From positions 186,001 to 250,000 of the forward strand of contig NZ_LOAS01000001.1 of NCBI RefSeq assembly GCF_001558155.1: DNA of 64,000 nucleotides, given 5' to 3'. Shown in pieces: positions 33,553 to 43,275 of the stretch. This DNA comes from Aliiruegeria sabulilitoris (GTDB lineage: Bacteria > Pseudomonadota > Alphaproteobacteria > Rhodobacterales > Rhodobacteraceae). A program made the translations under genes and the position numbers. Under the pieces are notes generated by a model. It searched no databases. It was not told the DNA's origin and saw only the letters and a list, made by a program, of their open reading frames with translations. Each line of letters starts with the position of its first letter. Position 1 is the stretch's first letter.

Positions 33553-34479
33553 ATGAATCCGTCTCGCGCCATCCTTCTGAAGCTGGGCTCCGTCGCTGTC
33601 TTCGTCTCCATGCAGAGCCTGATCAAGGCAACGTCGGGGCATATCCCCCCCGGCGAAGCGGTGTTCTTCCGGTCGTTCTTTGCCCTTCCCGTGATCCTGC
33701 TCTGGCTGCATCACGATGGCGGGCTGGCCGATGGCTTCAGGACGTCGAACCCGATCGGCCATCTGTGGCGCGGTCTTCTGGGGGCAAGCGGCATGGGGCT
33801 CAGCTTCGCCGCGCTCGGCTACTTGCCGCTGCCGGAAGCCACCGCGATCTTCTATGCGGGTCCGATCCTGGTTGTCATATTCGCCGCGATGTTCCTGAAC
33901 GAGAAAGTCGGCATCTTCCGCCTGTCCGCGGTCGGCGCGGGCATGGCTGGCGTCCTGATCATCCTCGCGCCCCGTCTCAGCCCCGGCTCAGATCAGGATC
34001 TGGCCCATGCGGAGGCCCTCGGGGCCGTTCTGGCCCTGATGTCCGCCGTTTTCGCCGCCCTGGCGCAGACTTTGGTGCGGAAGCTGGTTGCGACGGAAAA
34101 GGCCGGCACAATCGTGCTCTATTTCAGTCTGACGGCGTCACTCCTGTCGCTGTCGACGCTGGCTTTTGGTTGGGTCGTCCCAACACCCCGCGAGGCTGCG
34201 TTCCTGGTGCTGGCCGGTCTGGCAGGCGGTGTCGGACAGGGGATGCTGACCTCGGCCTACCGCTTCGGCGACGCCTCGCTGATCGCGCCGTTCGACTATG
34301 CCTCGATGCTGCTCGCCGTGGCCATCGGGTACATGATCTTCAACGAGATCCCCAATCTTCCGACGATTGTCGGCGCCGCGATCGTGGTCTCTGCGGGCAT
34401 CGCGATCATTTTGCGGGAACGCCACCTCGGTATCAAACGCGAACGCCAAAGGCGCGCCCTGACCCCCGGCGGGCAATAG
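33553..34479 (+). CDS. EamA/DMT-family permease
   Basis: A 308-residue inner-membrane protein with ten predicted helices made from two EamA repeats, the drug/metabolite transporter layout (G-x-x-x-F-F-R near residue 35 in repeat one, P-x-x-x-x-x-x-P-x-x-x-G-A in the last helices). These proteins export metabolites or take up small compounds; the substrate cannot be told. The long basic C-terminal tail (R-E-R-H ... K-R-E-R-Q-R-R) is cytoplasmic. A second, unrelated DMT gene lies at 38503. Confidence 0.88.
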   Translation: MNPSRAILLKLGSVAVFVSMQSLIKATSGHIPPGEAVFFRSFFALPVILLWLHHDGGLADGFRTSNPIGHLWRGLLGASGMGLSFAALGYLPLPEATAIFYAGPILVVIFAAMFLNEKVGIFRLSAVGAGMAGVLIILAPRLSPGSDQDLAHAEALGAVLALMSAVFAALAQTLVRKLVATEKAGTIVLYFSLTASLLSLSTLAFGWVVPTPREAAFLVLAGLAGGVGQGMLTSAYRFGDASLIAPFDYASMLLAVAIGYMIFNEIPNLPTIVGAAIVVSAGIAIILRERHLGIKRERQRRALTPGGQ

Positions 34480-34499
34480 GACAGGCCACGCGCGCCAGA

Positions 34500-35084
34500 T
34501 CAGGTAGAGATATACAGCGGATCCTTCGGCAGGTTGCCCAGCCGGAAATCGCTGAACTCGACCTTCAACCCCTCGCCGAGCGGCGAACAGGTCATGGGTC
34601 CGATCCGCGCCCCCTTGGCAACGAAATTCGCCACCCGCAGGATCTGCCAGTTGCCCAACCCAAGCGCATGCACGATCACCGCGGAGTCGGTCACGCTCAT
34701 GCGGATGGTCCAGTCGCAGACCGCGCCATTTGCCGGTGCCATGGACCAGTCCGACCGGCCGTCCGTGACCACCACGGCAAGGGTCTCCCGCCCATCCGCA
34801 TTCTCGATTCCCGCCTTGATCCAGCGGGTTTCGCTCTCCCAGAGCAACAGGCCCGCCTGCTCGTATTTCGACGTGAACTCACCGGTGAAAGTCACCTCGG
34901 CTGCGTAATGCTCGGGGGTGTCGAACAGCAGCGCATGCCCATTCGTGTGCTCGAAACCATAATGCGTCTTCTGCCAAAAATCGGTTTTCGCGGCGGTCTC
35001 AATGGCGAGGGTATTGCCCGAAACACTCCAGGATTTCGGCGGGTTCATCCAGCTTCCGCGATCAAAGGAAACGGTTTGCATCAT
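34500..35084 (-). CDS. DUF1349 domain protein (concanavalin-like, unknown function)
   Basis: A 194-residue protein that resembles the DUF1349 family, jelly-roll proteins related to carbohydrate-binding and glycosidase-like folds. Typical stretches: D-F-W-Q-K-T-H-Y-G near residue 35, E-Q-A-G-L-L-L-W near 76, R-W-I-K-A-G-I-E near 87, and I-G-P-M-T-C-S-P near 163. No signal peptide. The ATG follows GAGGAAGACAACC. Divergent from aroC. Biochemical role unknown. Confidence 0.8.
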   Translation of the reverse strand: MMQTVSFDRGSWMNPPKSWSVSGNTLAIETAAKTDFWQKTHYGFEHTNGHALLFDTPEHYAAEVTFTGEFTSKYEQAGLLLWESETRWIKAGIENADGRETLAVVVTDGRSDWSMAPANGAVCDWTIRMSVTDSAVIVHALGLGNWQILRVANFVAKGARIGPMTCSPLGEGLKVEFSDFRLGNLPKDPLYIST

Positions 35085-35243
35085 GGTTGTCTTCCTCCTC
35101 GCCCTTCCCTGCGCCTCAAAAGATGCAAGAACAAGACGCATTTTCTGCAAGGCTCATCTCGCAAAGACAGAGGGATAGGCCCGAGCGCGCCCTTGAGCCT
35201 TTCCCTTCCGCCCTCTAAACGGGACTCAAAAGGGAGCCGCCCC

Positions 35244-36347
35244 ATGAGCCTGAATACATTCGGACATCTGTTCCGCGTCACCACCTGGGGTGAAAGCCAC
35301 GGGCCCGCGCTCGGCGCCACGATAGACGGCTGCCCGCCGGGTGTGCCCATCGAGTCCGAGGCGTTGCAGGTCTGGCTCGACAAGCGCAAGCCGGGCCAGA
35401 ACCGGTTCACAACGCAGCGGCGCGAACCCGATCAGGTCGAGATCCTGTCCGGTGTGTTCGAAGGCAAATCCACCGGCACACCGATCCAGTTGATGATCCG
35501 GAACACGGATCAGCGCTCCAAGGATTACGGCGAGATCGTCGAGAAATTCCGGCCCGGCCATGCCGACATCACCTACTGGCAGAAATACGGCATCCGCGAC
35601 TATCGCGGCGGCGGGCGCTCCTCGGCGCGGGAAACCGCAGCGCGTGTGGCTGCGGGCGGCGTTGCCCGCGCGGCGCTGAAGGTTCTGGCGCCCGACCTGA
35701 AGATCACCGGCTACATGGTGCAGATGGGCACGCAGGTGATCGACCGCGCCCGGTTCGACCTGGCCGAGATCGAGAACAACCCGTTCTGGATCCCCGATGC
35801 CGCGGCTGTCGACGACTGGTCGGCCTATCTGGACGGGCTGCGCAAGGCGGGCTCCTCGGTTGGAGGGATGGTCGAGCTTTGCGCCTCCGGCGTACCCGCC
35901 GGGCTGGGCGCGCCCATCTATGGCAAGCTCGACACCGATCTTGCAGCCGCGATGATGTCGATCAATGCCGTGAAGGGCGTGGAGATCGGCGAGGGCATGA
36001 ATGCCGCCATGCTCACCGGCGAGGCCAATGCCGACGAGATTTCCATGGGCAATGACGGCCCGCGCTACAGCTCGAACCATTCGGGGGGCATTCTCGGCGG
36101 CATCTCGACCGGGCAGGACGTGATCGTCCGCTTCGCGGTGAAGCCGACCTCCTCGATCCTGACCCCACGCAAGACGATCACCAAGTCGGGCGAGAATACC
36201 GAGATCGTCACCAAGGGCCGCCACGACCCCTGTGTCGGCATCCGCGCCGTGCCCGTGGGCGAGGCGATGATGGCCTGCGTGCTTCTGGATCACCTGCTGC
36301 TGAACCGCGGCCAGATCGGCGAAGAGCTGCCCGGCCGGATCGGCTGA
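35244..36347 (+). CDS. aroC: Chorismate synthase
   Basis: A 367-residue FMN-dependent enzyme that converts 5-enolpyruvylshikimate-3-phosphate to chorismate. Family signatures are visible: G-E-S-H-G-P-A-L-G near residue 16, R-P-G-H-A-D near 103, the R[12 protein letters not shown] region near 125, and the C-terminal [15 protein letters not shown]. The start at 35244 follows AAGGGAGCCGCC; the open frame upstream is not protein-like. Followed 4 bases later by the AEC-family transporter gene. Confidence 0.97.
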   Translation: MSLNTFGHLFRVTTWGESHGPALGATIDGCPPGVPIESEALQVWLDKRKPGQNRFTTQRREPDQVEILSGVFEGKSTGTPIQLMIRNTDQRSKDYGEIVEKFRPGHADITYWQKYGIRDYRGGGRSSARETAARVAAGGVARAALKVLAPDLKITGYMVQMGTQVIDRARFDLAEIENNPFWIPDAAAVDDWSAYLDGLRKAGSSVGGMVELCASGVPAGLGAPIYGKLDTDLAAAMMSINAVKGVEIGEGMNAAMLTGEANADEISMGNDGPRYSSNHSGGILGGISTGQDVIVRFAVKPTSSILTPRKTITKSGENTEIVTKGRHDPCVGIRAVPVGEAMMACVLLDHLLLNRGQIGEELPGRIG

Positions 36348-36351
36348 ACCA

Positions 36352-37296
36352 ATGCTCACCGTTCTGGACATTATCCTGCCGATCTTCGTGCTGATCGGGG
36401 CGGGCTTCGTGCTCGGTCGCCAGGGCATTTTCTCGGCCAATGACATCCGCGTGCTCGGCCGCTTCGTCATCAAGCTCGCCCTGCCGGCACTGATGTTCAA
36501 CGCCATCGCCTCTCAGCCGATCGGCGCGGCGATCCAGCTCCCCTATGTGCTGATCTACGGGCTCGGCACGGTCGCGCTGATGGTAGTACTCTATACCGCC
36601 TTTCGCCGCGCGGGCCGTTACGACCACATCACCGCGACACTGGCAACCATGGGCTCGACCGTTTCGAATAACGGCTATGTCGGCTATCCGATCCTGCTTC
36701 TGGCAATGCCGGGGATCGCCAACCAGGCCTTTGCCCAGAACCTGCTGGTCGAAAACATCATCTTCCTGCCGATCCTGTTCACGATGCTCGAACTTGGGCA
36801 CGAGGACGGGGCGAACCGCGCCCAAATCGCTTTGCGCACCCTGCGGCGGCTTGGCAGTGAACCGCTGATCCTCTCCATCGTCTTCGGCTGTGCTTTCTCG
36901 CTTCTCGCCCTGAAGCTTCCCTCCGCGATCGACCGGCCGCTTCACATGCTGGCCGCGGGTGCCAGCGCGACCGCGCTCATGGTGATCGGCGGAACGCTGG
37001 CTCACCTGAAACCCAAGGGCACGCGGGCGCTCGCAGGCTATATCGTCGCCTGCAAACTCATCCTGCACCCGCTGGTTATCGCGTCCCTCATCGCGCTGAG
37101 CACGGCTTTCGGGCTGGCGGAGATGACACCGGATATGCGCGCAGCCCTGATCCTGAGCTGCGCGATGCCGCCCCTCGGCGTCTTCTCGGTGATCGCGCAG
37201 GTGCATGGCAAACAGGGTTTCGCCTCGGCCACCCAGCTCGGTGCCACGATAGGCGCGCTGTTCACGCTGTCCGCGCTTCTCTACGTACTGACCTGA
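36352..37296 (+). CDS. AEC (auxin efflux carrier)-family transporter
   Basis: A 314-residue inner-membrane protein with ten predicted helices in two inverted halves, as in bacterial AEC/MdcF-type carriers. The signature N-G-Y-V-G-Y-P near residue 105 and the paired stretch P-P-L-G-V-F near 266 are present. Such carriers move dicarboxylates, malonate or amino-acid-like compounds. Probably co-transcribed with aroC, which is more likely convenience than pathway. It ends convergent with the thioredoxin gene with 2 bases between stop codons. Confidence 0.88.
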   Translation: MLTVLDIILPIFVLIGAGFVLGRQGIFSANDIRVLGRFVIKLALPALMFNAIASQPIGAAIQLPYVLIYGLGTVALMVVLYTAFRRAGRYDHITATLATMGSTVSNNGYVGYPILLLAMPGIANQAFAQNLLVENIIFLPILFTMLELGHEDGANRAQIALRTLRRLGSEPLILSIVFGCAFSLLALKLPSAIDRPLHMLAAGASATALMVIGGTLAHLKPKGTRALAGYIVACKLILHPLVIASLIALSTAFGLAEMTPDMRAALILSCAMPPLGVFSVIAQVHGKQGFASATQLGATIGALFTLSALLYVLT

Positions 37297-37298
37297 GA

Positions 37299-37715
37299 TC
37301 AGGCCGTAGCCGCCGTCAGCGCGGTATCCATCAGCGCCTTGATCGATCCCTTGGAAGTGTCGGCCACGATACGGCCCAGCTCCGCGTCGCCCTTCAGGAC
37401 CACCAGCGTCGAGCGACGCGGGATCTTGAGCGATTTCGCGAGATCGGACTTCCCATGCGCGTCCCAATCCACGTTGATAAAGGTGATAGCCTGCTCATAG
37501 GCCGGATTCTCCGACTTCAACGCATCCAGCACCCGCTCCTGCGCCTTGCAAGTCGTGCACCAGCTCGCCTTGAAATCGAGGAAGACCGTCTCGCCCGCCT
37601 TCAGCTTCTCGGTGACGAGCCCCGGCTTGTACTCCATCGGCGCAGCCATGGCGCGGCCCGCAAGCGGCACGATAGCCAACGCACCGGCCGCGGAAAGGAA
37701 AGAACGACGATCCAT
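37299..37715 (-). CDS. Exported thioredoxin-family protein
   Basis: A 138-residue periplasmic thioredoxin-like protein. The N-terminus has a twin-arginine-type signal (M-D-R-R-S-F-L-S-A) with a cleavage site near A-M-A-A. The redox motif W-C-T-T-C is at about residues 51-55, in the D-F-K-A-S-W-C-T-T-C-K-A-Q context seen in the C-terminal domain of DsbD. It lies directly after the ccdA gene on the same strand, so the pair acts like a split DsbD: the membrane protein passes electrons from cytoplasmic thioredoxin to this partner. Confidence 0.88.
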   Translation of the reverse strand: MDRRSFLSAAGALAIVPLAGRAMAAPMEYKPGLVTEKLKAGETVFLDFKASWCTTCKAQERVLDALKSENPAYEQAITFINVDWDAHGKSDLAKSLKIPRRSTLVVLKGDAELGRIVADTSKGSIKALMDTALTAATA

Positions 37716-37731
37716 GATGAAACTCCCTTGA

Positions 37732-38445
37732 TCAGATCGAAACGGAAAGGTCCTGAAGCCAGATCGGCAGCACATCCAGCGCCCAGGCCTCAAGCATGTG
37801 ATGAACATTGAGCAGCAGCCCGACACCGACGGCGACGAAAACCACGCCAAGGATCGGCCGGCCCTTCGTCGCAACGGCCCGCATCCAGGCCTGCCGCTTC
37901 TGAATGACCGAACGTGCGCCATAGCCGAGCGCGAGGATGACCGTGGAGACGCCCCCCGCAAAGGACAGCATGATCAGCCCCGCCCGCCCAAGACTCTCGC
38001 CCTGGCTGGCCAGCGAAATCGCCGCCCCCAGGGTCGGGCCGACACAAGGGCTCCAGACCGCGCCGAGCAACATCCCGCCAAGGAACTGACCCGGCAGGCC
38101 AGAACGGTCGATATTATCGAACTGCGCATCCGCGCTGCCGGCAATCCCGGCCGTGGCGGTGGCAAAGCCAGCCGAGAAACGTGGCACCAAAAGCACCAGC
38201 CCGAATGCAATCATCAGAACCGCTGCCGCCTGCCCGACGATATCCTCGGTCAGCCCGATGGCCTGGCCGAAACTGGCCACCCCGATGCCCAGCAGAACGA
38301 AGGAAAGCGACATGCCGGCGGCCAGCGCGACCGGCCCCCAGCGGCTGGCCTGCAAGGCCGTAGCCAGAACGATCGGCAAGATCGGCAACACGCAGGGATT
38401 GATCAGTGTCAGCAGGCCCGCGCCATATCCAAGCAAAATCTCCAT
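37732..38445 (-). CDS. CcdA/DsbD-type thiol-disulfide transporter
   Basis: A 237-residue membrane protein with about six helices of the CcdA family, which carries reducing equivalents across the inner membrane. The two redox cysteines are in I-N-P-C-V-L-P-I-L-P (helix 1) and W-S-P-C-V-G-P-T-L-G (helix 4). The ATG at 38445 gives the standard start directly before helix 1; an ATG at 38463 or TTG at 38472 would add a few residues. It precedes the exported thioredoxin gene by 16 bases. Likely supplies electrons for cytochrome c maturation or periplasmic reductases. Confidence 0.9.
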   Translation of the reverse strand: MEILLGYGAGLLTLINPCVLPILPIVLATALQASRWGPVALAAGMSLSFVLLGIGVASFGQAIGLTEDIVGQAAAVLMIAFGLVLLVPRFSAGFATATAGIAGSADAQFDNIDRSGLPGQFLGGMLLGAVWSPCVGPTLGAAISLASQGESLGRAGLIMLSFAGGVSTVILALGYGARSVIQKRQAWMRAVATKGRPILGVVFVAVGVGLLLNVHHMLEAWALDVLPIWLQDLSVSI

Positions 38446-38502
38446 GCCCGAGAGATGCCGCATCGCGCGCAAACTGTCATCACACGAGCCTCTATCGCGG
38501 TC

Positions 38503-39438
38503 TCACTTCCGCGTGGGATCTGTTACAGGCTGCTTTGAGAGCTGCACCGCAAGGATGCCCAGCATGATCACCCCGACGCCCAGAACATCGCCCGCCCCGA
38601 GGCTTTCCCCAAGCAGAACCGACGCAATCGCCACCCCGAAAAACGGGTTCAGAAAGTGAAAGGTCGCCGCCTTCACCGCCCCGATGCGGCGCACCAGCAG
38701 AAACCAGGTGAGGGTCGCAACCAGCCCCGGCACGATGATCGTATAGGCAAAGGCCACGAGGAACTGCATGGTCCAGTCGATCTGCCATGTCTCCAGCGCC
38801 AGCGAGGCCGGAAACAGGACGACACAACCAACCAGCATCTGCAAACCCACGATCATCAGCACATTGCCACCCGATGCCGCGCCGCGCACCGCCAGCGTGG
38901 CAAAGGTCAGCGCCGTCACCCCGATCACACAGTAAATCACGCCCCAGGGGTCGACCCCGCCCCCCTGCAACCGGCTGCCCATGACAATGGCAACCCCGAC
39001 AAAGCCGATCACAAGCCCGGCAATCCCCAGCGGCCGCACCCGCTCGCCAAAGATCATCAGCCCCGCCAGCGCCACCAGCAGAGGCATGGTCGAAGCAATG
39101 ATCGCCGCCAGCGAGGCCTCGATTGTCTGCATGGCAACGAAGAACAGCCCCAGATAGAGCGCGTTCTGGCAGATACCGAAGATCAGCGTCGCCCGCGCCT
39201 GGCTCGTGCTCAGCCGCCAGGATTGCCCTAACGCCCGCGCGATCCCCACGGCGATCAGCCCCGCGATCAGGAAACGCAGCGCCGAGATCCCCAGGGGCGG
39301 CGCATGGGCCACGATGATCCGCGCCGAACTGAAGGCCGAGGACCACATCAGGGCGAAAGCCAGCCCCATCGCCAATGCTCGAAAATCCATCGCCAGCCCC
39401 TGAACCAAGCCTGGATGACGGCCAGCCGTACCGTTCAT
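38503..39438 (-). CDS. EamA/DMT-family permease (RhaT-like)
   Basis: A 311-residue inner-membrane protein with ten helices in two EamA repeats (W-S-S-A-F-S-S-A-R near residue 32, L-R-F-L-I-A-G near 53, P-G-L-V-A-T-L-T-W near 235, and V-L-L-G-E-S-L near 280). An exporter of unknown metabolite. The ATG at 39438 has GGAAAGAGG before it; an internal ATG at 39390 (M-D-F-R-A-L-A-M) would give a more standard N-terminus and is an equal alternative. Confidence 0.87.
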   Translation of the reverse strand: MNGTAGRHPGLVQGLAMDFRALAMGLAFALMWSSAFSSARIIVAHAPPLGISALRFLIAGLIAVGIARALGQSWRLSTSQARATLIFGICQNALYLGLFFVAMQTIEASLAAIIASTMPLLVALAGLMIFGERVRPLGIAGLVIGFVGVAIVMGSRLQGGGVDPWGVIYCVIGVTALTFATLAVRGAASGGNVLMIVGLQMLVGCVVLFPASLALETWQIDWTMQFLVAFAYTIIVPGLVATLTWFLLVRRIGAVKAATFHFLNPFFGVAIASVLLGESLGAGDVLGVGVIMLGILAVQLSKQPVTDPTRK

Positions 39439-39526
39439 CCTCTTTCCGAAGAAACCCTCGGGCGGGAGCGCTCGTCAGAGCGCGGGGGGAGCAGACAGCC
39501 CCAAACACCGCCCCCTAAATGAAAGA

Positions 39527-39545
39527 GGTCGCCAAGATGGCGACC
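39527..39545 (-). terminator. Rho-independent terminator of the HU gene
   Basis: On the minus strand GGTCGCCA pairs perfectly with TGGCGACC around a TCT loop, followed by TCTTTCATTT. It lies about 30 bases after the HU stop codon. Confidence 0.7.
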
Positions 39546-39575
39546 CCCTCAACTCAGGCGTGAATTGCTCTCGCC

Positions 39576-39866
39576 TCAGGCGTTGACCGAATCCTTCAGC
39601 GCCTTCGCGATCGTCATTTTAACGACCTTGTCGGCTTCCTTGTCGATCATGTCGCCGGTGGCCGGATTGCGAACCTGGCGTGCCGGACGCTCCCGGCAAT
39701 AAATCTTGCCGATCCCCGGAAGAGTCACGGCACCACCGCCGGAAACTTCGCTGGTGATGATGCCGGTCACGGCATCCAGAGCGGCGGTAGCTGTTTTCTT
39801 GTCAGCGTCCATTGCCTCGGCAATAGCGGCAACAAGCTGCGTCTTGGTCATAGGTTTGGTGGCCAT
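39576..39866 (-). CDS. hup: HU-family DNA-binding protein
   Basis: A 96-residue nucleoid protein that bends DNA as a dimer. The core T-K-T-Q-L-V-A-A-I-A begins at residue 7, G-I-G-K-I-Y-C-R-E-R-P-A-R near 50 is followed by R-N-P-A-T-G, the DNA-intercalating arm with its key proline. Slight oddities are a cysteine in the arm region (I-Y-C-R-E-R) and an acidic D-K-E-A-D insertion after the arm. The ATG follows GAGGAGACCATAC. Monocistronic with its own terminator. Confidence 0.93.
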   Translation of the reverse strand: MATKPMTKTQLVAAIAEAMDADKKTATAALDAVTGIITSEVSGGGAVTLPGIGKIYCRERPARQVRNPATGDMIDKEADKVVKMTIAKALKDSVNA

Positions 39867-39935
39867 GTATGGTCTCCTCGTTGTTGCCCATTCTATTGGG
39901 GCTTATTTAGCTGATTCTACGTCATGTTGGCTCAG

Positions 39936-39953
39936 CCCACAACTTTTTGTGGG
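39936..39953 (-). terminator. Hairpin after the AMP nucleosidase gene
   Basis: CCCACAA (39936-39942) and TTGTGGG (39947-39953) form a perfect 7-base stem with a 4-base loop, 44 bases after the end of the minus-strand AMP nucleosidase gene and before the HU promoter. There is no T-run, so it may be a weak terminator of the purine-salvage operon. Confidence 0.4.
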
Positions 39954-39997
39954 TGATCAGACAGGAAAACAAGGGGTTTTCTGCAGTTTTCGTCGGG

Positions 39998-41473
39998 TCA
40001 AAGGAAAGCTGTTTCCTCAAAACTGCGCAACTTCCGCGAATGAAGCCGTTCCAGCGGCATTCCGCGAAGAAGTTCCATTGCCCTTATCCCGATCAGCAAG
40101 TGGCGCGCAACCTGTGTCTTGTAGAACTCGCTGGCCATTCCGGGCAGCTTCAACTCGCCATGCAACGGCTTGTCGGAAACGCACAGAAGCGTGCCGTATG
40201 GCACCCGGAAACGGAACCCGTTGGCGGCAATGGTCGCGCTCTCCATGTCCAGCGCGATGGCGCGCGACTGGCTCAACCGTTGCACCGGGCCGGACTGGTC
40301 GCGCAACTCCCAGTTGCGATTGTCTACCGTCGCCACCGTGCCCGTCCTCATGATCCGCTTGAGCTCGAAACCTTCCAACTGGGTCACCTGCTCGACCGCA
40401 TCCTCCAACGCGACCTGGATCTCGGCCAGGGCGGGGATCGGCACCCAGACCGGCAGGTCGTCATCAAGCACCTTGTCCTCGCGCAGATAGGCATGGGCGA
40501 GGACGAAATCGCCGAGCGCCTGCGAATTCCTCAGGCCCGCGCAATGCCCCACCATCAGCCATGCATGTGGCCGCAGAACCGCGATATGGTCCGTCGCTGT
40601 CTTTGCGTTGGACGGCCCCACGCCGATATTGACCAGCGTGATCCCGGCCCCGTTCGGGCGTTTCAGGTGATAGGTCGGCATCTGCGGCAGCTTCGCCGGT
40701 TCCTTGATCGCGGTATCGCCATCGGTGATCTCGACATTGCCGGGCGCCACGAAGGACGTGTATCCGCTCTCGGGGTCGTTCAGCGCCGCGCGCGCATAGG
40801 CCTCGAATTCCTCGACATAGAACTGGTAGTTGGTGAACAGCACGTGGTTCTGGAAGTGATGCGGACCGGTCGCGGTGTAATGGCTCAGCCGGGCCAGCGA
40901 GTAATCCACCCGCTGCGCGGTGAATTGCGCCAAGGGCCGCGCACCGTCGGGATAGGTAAAACCATAGCCGTTGACGATCTCGTCGTTGGTCGTCGCCAGA
41001 TCCGGCACGTCGAACACGTCACGCAGTTGGAAACGCAGCGCACCCTCTTGGGGCACGCTGAGCGTGGCGTCGTTCAGCACCGCGAAATGCACCGGGATCG
41101 GTGTCTCGGACGGGCCCACCATGACCGGCTGGCCATGCATTTTCAGCACCAGCCCGATCTGCTGGATCAGGTATTTCCGGAATAGGTCCGGGCGCGTCAC
41201 CGTGGTTGCATAAACGCCCGGCTCGGTGACATGGCCAAAGGCGAGCCGCGAGTCCGTTTCCGCAAAGCTCGTCGAGACAAGGCGGATTTCCGGGTAATAG
41301 GCCCGGTAGCGATGCGGAGGCTTTTCGCCCGCGAGGCTCTCGGAAAACCTGGCCGAAAGGAACTGGGTCGCCTTGTCATAGAGCAGGATCAGCCGGTCGA
41401 CGGCCTTCTCGGCATCGTTGAACAGCGCCCGGTCGGGCACATCCGGTGTCACCACCGGCGCCATGTCATTCAT
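39998..41473 (-). CDS. amn: AMP nucleosidase
   Basis: A 491-residue enzyme that splits AMP to adenine and ribose-5-phosphate. The N-terminal third is the AMP-nucleosidase-specific domain (Y-R-A-Y-Y-P-E-I-R-L near residue 56, P-I-P-V-H-F-A near 128), and the C-terminal half is a nucleoside-phosphorylase-like fold (G-V-G-P-S-N-A-K-T-A-T-D-H near 287, D-M-E-S-A-T-I-A-A-N-G near 423, D-K-P-L-H-G-E-L-K near 447). The ATG overlaps the adenine deaminase stop as ATGA, so the two are coupled: AMP to adenine, then adenine to hypoxanthine. Confidence 0.96.
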   Translation of the reverse strand: MNDMAPVVTPDVPDRALFNDAEKAVDRLILLYDKATQFLSARFSESLAGEKPPHRYRAYYPEIRLVSTSFAETDSRLAFGHVTEPGVYATTVTRPDLFRKYLIQQIGLVLKMHGQPVMVGPSETPIPVHFAVLNDATLSVPQEGALRFQLRDVFDVPDLATTNDEIVNGYGFTYPDGARPLAQFTAQRVDYSLARLSHYTATGPHHFQNHVLFTNYQFYVEEFEAYARAALNDPESGYTSFVAPGNVEITDGDTAIKEPAKLPQMPTYHLKRPNGAGITLVNIGVGPSNAKTATDHIAVLRPHAWLMVGHCAGLRNSQALGDFVLAHAYLREDKVLDDDLPVWVPIPALAEIQVALEDAVEQVTQLEGFELKRIMRTGTVATVDNRNWELRDQSGPVQRLSQSRAIALDMESATIAANGFRFRVPYGTLLCVSDKPLHGELKLPGMASEFYKTQVARHLLIGIRAMELLRGMPLERLHSRKLRSFEETAFL

Positions 41474-43275
41474 TGTAAAACCTTCTCGATCAGGTCCGTC
41501 ACCTCGAACCGCGTCACATCCACCAGCCCCTTGTCGGATATCCGAAGCTCGGGGATCACCACCAGCGCCAGCAACGAATGCTGCATATAGGCATTGTTGA
41601 GCCGACAGCCAGCCGCTTCCATCGCCGCGCCCAGCGCCTCGGCCTTGGCGGCGACAGATTCGGCGTGATCGTCCGACATCAACCCGGCAATGGGCAGTTC
41701 CACCATCGCCTGCTCGACACCATCGGCAAACAGCACCACGCCGCCCCCGACCTCGCCCAGGCGGTTCGCGGCCAGCGCCATGTCTTCGCGGGACGTACCC
41801 ACAACAATCATGTGGTGGCTGTCATGCGCCACGGTGGAGGCCATGGCCATGCGTCCGCGATAGCCGAAGCCCTGCACGAAGGCGTTGCTCACCGCGCCCG
41901 TCGCCCGGTGCCGCTCGACAAGCGCGATCTGGCAGACCTCGCCCTCCGCCTCGATGCGCCCGTCGATCACCGGCAGATCCGCCGAGAGCGCTTTCGTCGG
42001 CGCCTGGTTCTCGACCACGCCGATCACCTTGACCCGGACGCTGTTGGCACCCGCAGGCGCGGCGATCACGAAATCCTCCGCGGCGAGCGTCTTGCCCAGA
42101 TGCACCGTCTTGCGGGCATGGTCAGGCCAGTCGAGATGCGGGCAATCGACCGTGATCCTGCCACCTTCCGCCACGATCTGCCCACGGGCAATGACCGTAT
42201 CGATGGGCAGGGCGCGCAGGTCGGAGGACAGGATGATGTCGGCCCGCCGTCCCGGCGCGATGGAGCCGATCTCGCGCTCCAGCCCGAAATGGTTCGCGGT
42301 ATTGATCGTTGCCATCTGCAACGCCACCAGCGGATCGCAACCGCATTCGATGGCGTGGCGCACCGCGCGGTTCATATGGCCTTCATTGACCAGAGTGCCC
42401 GAGTGGCAATCATCGGTGCAGATGATGAAGTTGCGCGGGTCGAGCCCCTTTTCGGTCACCGCCGTGATCTGGCTCTCGATATCGTACCACGCACTGCCAA
42501 GCCGCAGCATGGCGCGCATCCCCTGGCGCACGCGGGCAATCGCGTCGGCTTCCTGCGTGCCCTCGTGGTCGTCGGCCGGTCCACCGGCGGCATAGGCGTG
42601 AAAGGCGGGGCCCAGATCAGGCGAGGCATAATGGCCGCCGACTGTCTTGCCCGCGTTCTGCGTGGCCGCGATCTCGGCCAGCATCTTGGCATCGCCATTC
42701 ACCACGTCGGGGAAATTCATCATCTCGCCGAGGCCCACGATACCGGGCCAACTCATCGCCTCGGCCACGTCCTCGGGGGTGATCTCGAAGCCGGTCGTCT
42801 CCAACCCCGGCGCCGAAGGCGCACAAGACGGCATCTGGGTGAAGATGTTGACCGGTTGCAAGAGCGCCTCGTCATGCATCAGGCGGACGCCTTCGAGCCC
42901 GAGCACATTGGCGATCTCGTGCGGGTCGGTGAACATGCTGGTCGTGCCATGCGGAATGACGGCACGGGCAAATTCCGCCGGCGTCAGCATGCCGGACTCG
43001 ATATGCATATGCGCATCGCACAGGCCGGGCAGCATGTAGCGCCCGGCGGCGTCGATCACCTGCGTTTCCGGCCCCACGCAATGGGAGCCGTCGGGGCCGA
43101 CATATGCGATGCGGCCCTCGGCAATGGCAATATCGTGGCCCGGCAGAAGCTCGCGGCTCTGCACATTCACCCAGATCCCGTTCCGGATCACCAGATCGGC
43201 GGCCTGACGACCAGCCGCAACAGCCACAAGACGGGGGGCAGCTTCGGCCCAGCTTTTCATAGAAGAAGGTTTCAT
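41470..43275 (-). CDS. ade: Adenine deaminase
   Basis: A 601-residue amidohydrolase-superfamily enzyme that deaminates adenine to hypoxanthine with a metal centre. The metal motif D-A-H-M-H-I-E-S-G-M is near residue 88, and G-T-T-S-M-F-T-D-P-H-E-I near 108 and C-T-D-D-C-H near 280 are family hallmarks of the bacterial AdeC type. The C-terminal adenine-deaminase domain (D-S-H-H-M-I-V-V-G near 480) is complete. The start could also be the ATG at 43260 (M-K-S-W-A-E-A). First gene of the purine-salvage pair with amn. Confidence 0.95.
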   Translation of the reverse strand: MKPSSMKSWAEAAPRLVAVAAGRQAADLVIRNGIWVNVQSRELLPGHDIAIAEGRIAYVGPDGSHCVGPETQVIDAAGRYMLPGLCDAHMHIESGMLTPAEFARAVIPHGTTSMFTDPHEIANVLGLEGVRLMHDEALLQPVNIFTQMPSCAPSAPGLETTGFEITPEDVAEAMSWPGIVGLGEMMNFPDVVNGDAKMLAEIAATQNAGKTVGGHYASPDLGPAFHAYAAGGPADDHEGTQEADAIARVRQGMRAMLRLGSAWYDIESQITAVTEKGLDPRNFIICTDDCHSGTLVNEGHMNRAVRHAIECGCDPLVALQMATINTANHFGLEREIGSIAPGRRADIILSSDLRALPIDTVIARGQIVAEGGRITVDCPHLDWPDHARKTVHLGKTLAAEDFVIAAPAGANSVRVKVIGVVENQAPTKALSADLPVIDGRIEAEGEVCQIALVERHRATGAVSNAFVQGFGYRGRMAMASTVAHDSHHMIVVGTSREDMALAANRLGEVGGGVVLFADGVEQAMVELPIAGLMSDDHAESVAAKAEALGAAMEAAGCRLNNAYMQHSLLALVVIPELRISDKGLVDVTRFEVTDLIEKVLQ

